Made by a program: the position numbers and the translations under genes. Shown here piece after piece: positions 1 to 6,835 of a stretch of DNA of 6,835 bases. A model generated the notes under the pieces. It did not search any database, had not been told where the DNA came from, and saw only the letters and a program-made list of their open reading frames with translations. The number at the start of each line of letters is the position of its first letter. The first letter of the stretch is position 1. The stretch comes from Gammaproteobacteria bacterium. GTDB lineage: Bacteria; Pseudomonadota; Gammaproteobacteria; Steroidobacterales; Steroidobacteraceae. The stretch lies in assembly GCA_003156695.1 (NCBI GenBank), contig PMHN01000099.1, positions 20,222 to 27,056 on the forward strand. Reading direction: 5' to 3'.

Positions 1-121
1 CGTAGCGCGCTGAAGCGTATTTGAACGTGATCTCGAGGCGTGGCCATTTTTCAGGGATGCAGGGAGTCAGGAGCAGGCTTGCTCCCTGAACGCGAAATCC
101 AAGGATTCCCTCAAGCCCTGC
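1..121 (-). other. Start of the C-terminal cap after the GH94 barrel, truncated by the window edge
   Basis: Residues 2239-2278 begin AGLEGILGFRVQGASLLLTP and continue with CIPEKWPRLEITFKYASARY. This is the small beta-rich cap typical of GH94 enzymes after the YTGSAGWMYR motif. Family members usually end within several tens of residues of this point, so the stop codon probably lies a short distance beyond position 1. No stop is present in the window. Confidence 0.8.
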
Positions 122-3100
122 CCGATACATCCAGCCGGCAGAGCCCGTATACCAGGTCCAGCCGCCGCGCCCGACGTGCGGCGCCACGGAATACACGTCT
201 GCGACGACCACATAGGGTTCCACCTTGTAGCGATGCACATCAGCGCGGGTGCTGGTGCGATTGATTGGATTCAGGAGCGAGAATAACTCCCAGGCATTGT
301 TTCCCTGACCGAGCTGCGCGTACGCAAGCACTGACCAGGTGGCGCCGTGGGTGTACTGACCGCCGTTTTCGCGAATCCCGGGCGGATATCCCTTGATATA
401 GCCCGGGTCGGGCAGGCTGCGATCGAAAGGCGGCGTGAAGAGCAGTGCCAATCCCGCGTCGCGCCGGATGAGCTGGCTGCCTACGGCGGACATCGCCTGC
501 GCGGCACGGCCGGGCTCTGCGGCCCCGGAGAGGACGCTCCAGGACTGCGCGATCGCGTCGATCCGGCATTCGGTATTCGTGGCCGAGCCGAGCGGCGTGC
601 CATCGTCAAAGTAGCCGCGTCGATACCATTCGCCATCCCAGGACTTCTTCTCCAGTGAACTCTTAAGTGCTGCCGCGTGGGTGAGCCATTGGCTCGCGCG
701 CGTAAGCTCGCCGCGTGCTCTTGCCAGGGGAGCGAACGCCATGAGCGTTGAGTACAGGAACCATCCGAGCCAGACGCTTTCACCGCGGCCCATCTCGCCA
801 ACCCGGTTCATGCCGTCGTTCCAGTCGCCGGTTCCAAACAGGGGCAGGCCGTGTTCTCCGACAGGCAGGCTCTGCTGCAGCGCCCGCGCACAGTGCTCGA
901 AGAGCGGCGCCGTTTCGTTCGAGATCACGGGCTGAAAAAATGCGTCTTGCTCGCCGGCTCGCAGCGCCTGGCCCTCCAGAAACGGCAGCTTTTCATCCAG
1001 CACCGCGACATCCGCGGTTGCCTCGACGTAGTGAGCGGTGGTGTACGCAAGCCACACCCGGTCATCGGCAATGCGGGTGCGAACGCCCACGCCGGTCGAT
1101 CCGGTTTCGTCCGGCGGCAGCCACCAATGCTGCACGTCGCCCTCGGTGAATTGCCGGCGGGCAGCGCGCAACAGATGCTCGCGCGCCACGGCGGGACGGG
1201 ACAGGGTGAGCGCCATGGAATCCTGCAGCTGGTCGCGGAATCCGTAGGCGCCGCTCGCCTGGTAGAACGCCGAGCGTGCCCACATTCGACATACGAGCGT
1301 CTGATAGAGCAGCCAGCGGTTGAGCATGACGTCGAATGAGCGGTCGGGCGTCTTCACCTGCACCGTTTCGAGCACCTCGTCCCAGTACTGAACCACGCTG
1401 CGCAAGACCGCATCAAGATCCGCCGACCGATAACGCACGAGAAGGTTCTGCGCCTCGGTCGCGCTCGTGGCCTGACCCAGGAAGAACACCACTTCCACGG
1501 TTTCATCCGGCGCCAGTTCCAGCAGGCGTTGCAGGGCGCCGCAGGGGTCGAGGCCCGCACCCACACGCTTCGACAGCGGGATGCGTGCCGTGAGGGCTGC
1601 GGGTCTTTCGAGCGTGCCATGCCGGCCGAGAAATTCGCGCCGGTCGGCGGTCCATCGCGTCTGGCTGCCGGCAAGATCCGCGAAGGCGACAGACGCACCG
1701 GCCGCGGTATTCCAGGGGTTTTGCGCAAACATCGCCCCGGTAGCCGCATCAATCGCCGTCATCACGAACGGCGCTGTTGCGGGGCGCGATTGCCCGAGTA
1801 CCCACTCGATGTAGGCCGTGACCGAAAGTTTTCGGGCCCGTAGCGAACTGTTGTGGATTTTCAGCCGCGAGATCTTGATGGGATCATCCATCGGGACATA
1901 CACCAGCAGCTCGAGGTCGATGCCGTGCGAGGTGTGTTCGAAGCGGCTGTATCCCTGCCCGTGCCGGGCCCGGTAGTGCGCGCCGTGCTCGCGGATCGGG
2001 GAAGCCGTCGGCCCCCACAGTTCACCGCTCTCCTCATCGCGCAGATACAACACCTCGCCTGGACGATCCGTCACGGGGTCGTTCGACCACGCCGTCAGCT
2101 GGTTCTCGCGACTGTTCATCGCCCAGGTGAATCCGCTGCCTTCCGCGGCAATCTGGAACCCGAAACCGGGATTTGAGATCACATTGATCCAGGGGGCAGG
2201 GGTCACCTGTCCGGGACCTAAGAGCGTGACGTATTCGCGTCCACCTGCGCCGAAGCCCCCCAGGCCGTTGAAGAATTCCAGATCCGGCGGCACCGGCGTT
2301 GCGCCGAGTGCCTCCAGAGCTGGGCTGCCTCGAGGTCGCCGCGTCGCAGGGGCAACGGCGGCGCGCAGGCGATCGAGTTGATCGCCCAGGTCACCGCGTT
2401 GCGCGACCAGCACCACCCGGGCAACGGCTGAAAGGCGCGCACGCATCTCTGCCGGGATCAGATCCGTGCGCAGCAGGAACACCGCGCCGCGGGTGTTGCC
2501 CGTGGCGAGCTGCGGCTGCGACTGGCTCATGCGCAGCTGGGTCTCCAGCGCGGCCTGCAGGTCCTGAAGATAGGAGGTGGTGCGTTCGTTCAGGATCACA
2601 AGATCGACGGCCAGCTGCTTCATCCGCCAGTATTCGTGAGCGCGCAGCAGCTGCCGCGCGATGGCGATGTCCTCGACATCATCGATTCGCAGCAGCACGA
2701 TCGGCAGATCCCCGGAAATGCCCTGAGCCCAGAGCGCCGACGGTCCGCCAGCTCCGCGGCGTATGGTCTCGGATGAGGCTCGCATCGATGCGTCGGCGTA
2801 CAGCACGTACCCTGCGAGTCGCTGAAAGAGGCTGGCTTCGGTGGCCTCGATACCGACGTGGCGCAGTTGTATCTGCGCCTGTGTCCACGCCAGGGTGGCC
2901 GCACGCACAAAGGCGTTTGCCTCCTGGTGCTTGTCGATGAGATCCAGCACCGCGTCGCGGGAGGCCGCGATGCTGGTCCAGAACGCGATGCGCACCGTGA
3001 CGCCCGCCGGGACCCGCACGCGATAGCGCAGCGCGAACACCGGATCAAGCACCGTGCCCACGGTGTTGGACAAATGCCGTCCATTCATCATGGCTAGGGG

Positions 3101-6100
3101 TGAGTGAATATCGCGTCCGCGGCCGAGGAAGCGTGCCCGATCGGTTTCAAGTTCCGGCTGCCCCACGGTCTCGCCTTCAACCACGGCGTGATGCGCCGCC
3201 CAGACCTCCGGATCCGTGGACGAGCGCCGCCGGCGTGTCGCCAGGAGTGCTGACACCTTCGCCAGGTATTCGGTCTGCACGAAGAGCTTGGAGAATGCCG
3301 GGTGCGCCGCATCGGCGGCGGGAGTAGCAAGCACGAGTTCGGAGTAGGAGGTGACCTCGAGGTCACGCGTGCGGTTGCCGGCATTCACGATCGAAAGGCG
3401 CCGAACCTCAGCGTCATCCTCAGGCGACACGATCACTTCCAGGATGGTGGTGATCGCAGCATCGGTGCGCATGAATTCCGCCCGGTCCTCGGTGAAGCTC
3501 GCCTCGAAACTGTCCGGCTCGACGCCGCTGGGCTGGTAGCCGGCGGACCACACGGCGCCGCTTTCAATGTCGCGCAGGAAGAAGTAGCTGCCGGAATCAT
3601 CGCGCGTGAGATCCTCCCGCCAGCGTGTCACGGCCAGATCGTGCCAGCGGCTGGAACCGGAACCGGCGCCCGTGAGCATCACGGAATAGCGGCCGTTCGA
3701 GAGCAGATGAGTCTGCGGCGTCGCTTCATGCGGAGTGCGCAGACGCCGCACCTCCGGGAGTTGCGCATCGCTGATGCGTGCCGCGGTGCCGACTTCTTCG
3801 GCGCGCGGATGCGCCGCGACGTCCCGCGGCGCGCGTTCCTGCAGCAGTAGCTCGGTGGCCTGGATGCCCGGCTCGGAATGAAAGCGTTCGCGCATCCTGC
3901 CCTCGAAGAGCACGTTGGCAATGGCAACCACGGTCATGCCCTGGTGATGCGCCATGAACGCACGCACGATGGCAACCCGGGAGCCTTCAGGCAGACGGCT
4001 GGGGGTGTAGTCGAGGGCTTCATAGAGGCCATACCGGCCGCGCGCGCCGACCGCCATGAGGCTCGAGAAATTCAGCGACGCGCGTTTCGGGTCGACCATC
4101 GCGGCCAGGGCGGTGGCGTAGGGGGCGATCACCGCGTTCTCGCTCAAGCCGCGCTTTAGCCCCAGGCCCGGCACACCGAAGTTCGAATACTGATAGGTGA
4201 GCTCGAAGTCGCGCGCGTTGTAGGCGGATTCGGAAACGCCCCAGGGAACTCCGAGCTCAACCCCGTACTGGATTTGGCGCTGCACGATGAGGCGGTTGGT
4301 TTGTTCGAGCAGACTGCCGAATGGCGCCCGCATGACGAGGGACGGCATCAGGTATTCGAACATCGACCCCGACCAGGAGATCAGAGCCGCCCCAGTCCCA
4401 ACGGGTGTGACCGCGCGCCCGAGCCGGAACCAGTGCCGTGCCGGCACATCGTTCTTGGCGATGGCTACGAAGCTCGCCAGGCGCGCCTCGGAGGCGAGCA
4501 GGTCATAGCAGCTTGGATCGAGTGTGCCCTCAGTCGCGCGGTAGCCGATCGAGAGGAGTCGACGCTCCGGATCCAGGAGAAACCCGAACTGCATCGCGTC
4601 GGACATTTCCCGCGCGGTTGACTGAATCACCGCCAGCCGTTGAGCGAGAACCCGGATACCCTCCTCAGTGAGGCTCAGATCCCGCTGCCAGCTCCCGACC
4701 GACCGTCCCGCCGCTGCCGCCCAAAAAGCGACCTCCCCGCCCACCTCATCACCGAGCTCAGCGGCGAGCGCCTGCGCGATGTCGGTGAGCGTGGCGGCCA
4801 GAGGTGCTATTTTTCCCAGCCGCGCGGCAACGTCCAGACCCTCGGTCTCGTCGTCGCCAAGCGCCGCGGCGAGCATATCCAGGGCATGTTCACCCTGCAC
4901 TGCAGCGATGGTGTGGCTGCGCAGCTCGTCAGGCAGCTCTTTGAGGGCTGCACGTGCAAGGGACACGGCATCTGCAATTCCGGCACATGACAAGCGCTTG
5001 ACGACGGGCACCTCGATCCACTCCCGACACGCGTTGGCGAGTGCGATGAGGTGCGCCGCGAGGTTGCCGCTGTCCACGGAAGAGACGTAGCGCGGATCCA
5101 GGGGGCGCAGATCCCGTGTGTCGTACCAGTTATAGAAGTGACCGCGAAAGCGCGGCAGGCGATTCATGGTCGCGAGCGTTACTTCCAACCGATCGACGAT
5201 CTCACTCGTTCCCGCCCACCCAAAATCGCGGGCGCTGACGGCGGACAGCAGATACAGGCCCATGTTGGTGGGGGAGGTTCGATGCGCCAGGACCGGGTGC
5301 GGGTCTTCCTGGAAGTTATCCGGCGGCAGCATCTGGTCGTCCGCCGTGACGAAGGTCTCGAAGTAGCGCCAGGTGCGGCGGGCGATGAGTCTCAAGCCCC
5401 GGGCGTCTGCATCCGTGATCGCGAGGCGCCCCACGACCAGTGCCGAGAGACTGATCCACACGGCTATGGCGGGGGATGCGAGCCACAGGAGCACGAACGG
5501 CGCTGCCACGCGCCAGGCGTCGGGGCGGAAATACCCGACCAGGGCTGCGGCAAGCAGCGCGATCACGACGCCGCCGCTCATGCGGCGATAGGCGCTCTCG
5601 AGCTTGAACTGCGGCCTTAGCTTGGTCTGGGCCGCGGTGACCCACTGCAGAAGATTGCGCCGGCTTATGAACAGGCGAAACAGTGTCCGGCCGATCGCAT
5701 CGATCATCAGCCACGCCTGATGCGCAAGCAGCGTCAGCATCATCGCGAGCTGCGACATTCCCGCCACCAAATCCTTACCGACGGCGAGGAGATGGCTGCG
5801 CTTGGAGATATCGCGGCGCCGCGGGATGATTCCGGTCACGAACGGGAGCATCGGCGCCGTCGCGATCGTCGCGACAATGAACACGGTCCACATCGCAGCG
5901 GCCGCCGGCGGCAGCGTCCACCCTGCGACCAATGCCAGGAACACGAATGGCGCCGACAGCGTGCGGCGCAGGTTGTCGATCATTTTCCAGCGCCCGAGCG
6001 CCGGCATCGACGATCGGCCGTCACGCGGCTGCAAGGTAGCCGGGTCAGCGTTGGAAGCGTGGGCACGGCCGAGAATCCACGGCAGCAGTTGCCAGTCGCC

Positions 6101-6835
6101 GCGGGCCCATCGATGCTGTCTGCCGGCGGCAACGTCATAGCGCGGCGGAAACTCTTCGACCAGTTCGATGTCAGAGACCAATCCCGAGCGCGCGAAAGTT
6201 CCTTCGAAAAGATCGTGGCTCAGAAGCGTGTCGTCGGGAACGCGGCCCGCGAGCGCGGCCTCGAACACGTCCACATCGTAAATGCCTTTACCGCTGTAAG
6301 AACCTTCATCGAGAAGATCCTGGTAAACGTCGGAGACGGCGAAGGCGTAGGGATCGATTCCGGCGGCGCTCGAGAACACGCGCTGGAAAACCGATCCGTC
6401 GCGCCCGGTCGGTAGTGACGCAGTGATTCGCGGCTGAAGAAGTCCGTGACCTTCGACCACGCGGCCGAGTTGCTGGTCAAATCGGGGAGCGTTGAGCGGA
6501 TGCGCCATCTTGTGGACCATCCGCCTGGCGGCGCCGCGCGGCAGACGGGTGTCGGCGTCGAGTGTGATCACGTAGCGCACGCCGCCGGGGACTGCCGGCG
6601 GATGCCCGTCCGACGCGACGAACGTCGTATCAGTTCCGCCGCGGAGCAGGCGATTCAGCTCGTGCAGCTTTCCGCGTTTGCGCTCCCGACCCATCCACAC
6701 GCCTTCAGCTTCGTCCCAGACGCGCCGGCGATGGAGCAGCAAAAATCTCACGCCGGCAGGTCCCGGTCCGTGACGCTGATTCAGTCGCGCGATTCCCGCC
6801 GCGGCTCCCGCGAGCAGGTCGTCGTCGCCGGGCGC
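1..6835 (-). CDS. ndvB: Cyclic beta-1,2-glucan synthase (NdvB/Cgs type), partial at both ends
   Basis: This giant inner-membrane enzyme makes cyclic beta-1,2-glucans from UDP-glucose by chain polymerisation, ring closure and phosphorolytic length control. The frame whose first codon begins at 6835 stays open for 2278 codons to position 2; every codon was read and no in-frame stop was found. Residue numbers in all entries count from 6835. In order it shows a GT84 catalytic half (1-292), membrane segments (about 296-465), a cyclisation/glycoamylase region (about 480-1030), a GH94-like sandwich (1043-1300), a degenerate helical segment (1301-1505), a second sandwich (1519-1805) and a GH94 barrel (1819-2238). 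This order matches NdvB/Cgs and no other family known to me. The start codon, ribosome binding site, N-terminal membrane region and stop codon are all outside the window. No exporter gene (ndvA/cgt) is visible. The family call is very secure; the symbol ndvB is by homology, and cgs or chvB would serve equally. Confidence 0.96.
122..1381 (-). other. GH94 phosphorylase catalytic barrel
   Basis: Residues about 1819-2238 form the (alpha/alpha)6 barrel that phosphorolyses beta-1,2-glucan chains and so limits chain length before cyclisation. Visible motifs are NRWLLYQTLVCRMWARSAFY (1839-1858); GFRDQLQD (1865-1872), whose aspartates include the family's general acid; GDVQHWWLPP (1899-1908); GTGDWNDGMNRVG (2001-2013), a GH94 hallmark; WDGEWYRRGYFDDG (2066-2079); CRIDAIAQSW (2090-2099); GYIKGYPPGIRENGGQYTHG (2145-2164), carrying H2163; and GGWTWYTGSAGWMYR (2224-2238). 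By analogy with cellobiose phosphorylase, the His-Gly and Thr-Gly elements (H2163, T2230) bind phosphate. All motifs are intact, so phosphorolysis activity is expected. Exact residue roles are inferred from the family. Confidence 0.92.
1421..2281 (-). other. Second GH94-type N-terminal beta-sandwich (PF06165-like, copy 2)
   Basis: Residues about 1519-1805 are the sandwich directly joined to the working GH94 barrel. It opens with FFNGLGGF (1521-1528) and GREYVTLL (1532-1539), followed by SGFTWAMNSRENQLTAW (1587-1603 region), LRDEESGELWGP (1598-1609 region), SRLKIHNSSLRARKLSVTAY (1656-1675), ADRREFLGR (1730-1738) and GAGLDPCGALQ (1759-1769). This is the typical sandwich of cellobiose/chitobiose-phosphorylase relatives and of NdvB C-terminal halves. 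It is complete, with no gap or frameshift, and runs straight into the barrel. Starts of the internal motifs are accurate to within a few residues. Confidence 0.87.
2321..2935 (-). other. Helical segment resembling a truncated, degenerate GH94 barrel
   Basis: Residues about 1301-1505 follow sandwich copy 1 in the place that the catalytic barrel takes after copy 2. Its start lines up without gaps with the start of the real barrel: W1317 with W1818, R1339 with R1840 and Y1343 with Y1844, all at an offset of 501. The conserved stretch ALWAQGISGDLPIVLLRI (1367-1384) then falls where the active barrel has GFRDQLQDSMALTL. The catalytic-motif aspartates D1868 and D1872 are replaced by Q1371 and G1375. 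The segment ends after about 200 residues, far short of a full barrel of about 420. Its conserved flavour suggests a retained structural role. The boundaries and the relationship are by-eye inferences. Confidence 0.6.
2936..3709 (-). other. First GH94-type N-terminal beta-sandwich (PF06165-like, copy 1)
   Basis: Residues about 1043-1300 form the first of two related beta-sandwich modules. It begins with LLSNGRYSVMLTGAGSGSS (1044-1062) and continues through FLRDIESGAVW (1086-1096), RRLSIVNAGNRTRDLEVTSY (1145-1164), TDRARFLGR (1231-1239) and GTVLDPVFALR (1260-1270). Each of the last four has a counterpart in copy 2 at an offset of 499-511 residues. In true GH94 phosphorylases this sandwich packs against the catalytic barrel and helps with dimerisation and substrate binding. 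Here it joins the cyclisation domain to the degenerate segment that follows, so a structural or glucan-holding role is likely, though that is an inference. Confidence 0.85.
3746..5398 (-). other. Central cyclisation region with glycoamylase-like domain
   Basis: Residues about 480-1030 correspond to the middle region of Cgs/NdvB that closes beta-1,2 chains into rings by transglycosylation; I recall this region being classed as GH189. Motifs in order are RTSPTNMGLYLLS (519-531), HFYNWYDT (566-573), YVSSVDSGNL (583-592), LDPSCYDLLASEARL (773-787), SWSGSMFEYLMPSLVM (820-835), PWGVSESAYN (864-873), YQYSNFGVPGLGL (881-893) and FMAHHQGMTVV (960-970). The glycoamylase-like part (PF10091 type) covers about 755-978. 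Conserved acids E827 and E869 are candidates for catalysis or substrate binding, but I cannot assign roles. Between 597 and 735 lies an Ala/Leu-rich, weakly recognisable helical stretch (about 4631-5047), which looks like the variable part of the domain. No frame break is seen. Confidence 0.88.
5441..5959 (-). other. Membrane-spanning segment cluster after the GT domain
   Basis: Residues about 293-465 contain five hydrophobic stretches: near 296-310, 311-335, 356-378, 421-436 and 443-465. The first two are separated only by a Pro-Pro pair and could be counted differently. A basic loop at 339-348 (RRRDISKRSH) and another at 388-394 containing FISRR suggest cytoplasmic positive-inside loops. 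In this family these helices anchor the polymerase in the inner membrane and connect it to the large soluble cyclisation and phosphorylase modules. The helix count is an estimate by eye, and topology was not computed. Confidence 0.75.
5960..6835 (-). other. GT84 glycosyltransferase domain, C-terminal catalytic part
   Basis: Residues 1-292 of the partial protein form the cytoplasmic polymerase that transfers glucose from UDP-glucose to the growing beta-1,2 chain. Visible motifs are YVITLDADTRLP (88-99), whose D93 and D95 form the DxD-like metal/UDP-binding pair; SHDLFEG (206-212), in the place of the acidic acceptor-site motif of processive GT2-like enzymes; and RQHRWARGDWQLL (239-251), an R/QxxRW-type motif expected to hold the nascent chain. 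The domain is cut at its N-terminal side: the first residues seen (APGDDDLLAG) lie upstream of the DxD motif, so the first nucleotide-binding strands and the preceding membrane helices are missing. Motif roles are inferred from GT2/GT84 families; the residues are read directly. Confidence 0.9.

Noticed and set aside
1..2281. A separate stand-alone GH94 cellobiose-type phosphorylase gene
   Set aside because: The frame continues upstream without a stop into sandwich copy 1, the cyclisation region and the glycosyltransferase, so the phosphorylase is the C-terminal module of one large protein.
2620..3084. A 154-codon minus-strand open frame in another reading frame
   Set aside because: It overlaps the synthase frame out of phase and gives Arg/Ser/Cys-rich protein without motifs, while the in-phase frame reads as conserved NdvB sequence.
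3302..3850. A 182-codon plus-strand open frame
   Set aside because: It is antisense to the end of the cyclisation region and sandwich copy 1. It shows no recognisable motif, and the minus-strand frame here carries clear family motifs.
5051..5620. A 189-codon plus-strand open frame
   Set aside because: It is the antisense shadow of the segment coding for the conserved RTSPTNMGLYLLS and HFYNWYDT motifs, with no independent evidence of coding.
5720..6415. A 231-codon plus-strand open frame
   Set aside because: It lies wholly antisense to the GT84 and membrane part of the synthase. Its translation is rich in Arg, His and Gly with no domain, as expected for the mirror of a GC-rich coding strand.
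1..6835. Possible frameshift or pseudogene
   Set aside because: The same minus-strand phase (codons ending at positions equal to 2 modulo 3) holds from end to end, and conserved motifs appear in that phase in every section.
1..6835. Promoters, terminators, RNA genes, CRISPR arrays or mobile elements
   Set aside because: The whole window is coding on the minus strand. No intergenic space, repeat array, tRNA-like fold or transposase signature was seen.

Overview
The window lies entirely inside one very large minus-strand gene. Reading the reverse complement from position 6835 down to position 2 gives 2278 consecutive sense codons with no stop and no frame change. The translation is a cyclic beta-1,2-glucan synthase of the NdvB/Cgs type. 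Both ends are cut off. By comparison with the roughly 2800-residue NdvB and Cgs proteins, which I recall from general knowledge, about 490 N-terminal residues lie beyond position 6835 and a short C-terminal tail lies before position 1.

Layout in the direction of translation, right to left: the catalytic second half of a membrane glycosyltransferase (GT84 type), about 5960-6835; a cluster of about five hydrophobic segments, about 5441-5959; the large central cyclisation region containing a glycoamylase-like domain, about 3746-5398; a first GH94-type beta-sandwich, about 2936-3709; a helical segment that looks like a degenerate partial GH94 barrel, about 2321-2935; a second GH94-type beta-sandwich, about 1421-2281; an apparently intact GH94 phosphorylase barrel, about 122-1381; and the start of the C-terminal cap.

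How the parts work together, from family knowledge: the glycosyltransferase polymerises glucose from UDP-glucose into a beta-1,2 chain, the central domain closes the chain into a ring by transglycosylation, and the GH94 phosphorylase trims chains and so sets ring size. Product rings go to the periplasm, where they act in osmotic adaptation and host interaction. The key motifs of the polymerase and phosphorylase modules are visible and unbroken, so this copy looks functional.

The DNA is strongly GC-rich (about two thirds by eye), with heavy third-position G/C use. A GC-rich Gram-negative bacterium, probably a proteobacterium, fits, but the window alone does not fix the lineage. No second gene, RNA gene, mobile element, repeat array, promoter or terminator can be supported. 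The most notable internal structure is an ancient duplication within the protein: the sandwich plus the start of the barrel occurs twice, about 500 residues apart, and the first copy has lost the catalytic aspartate motif.
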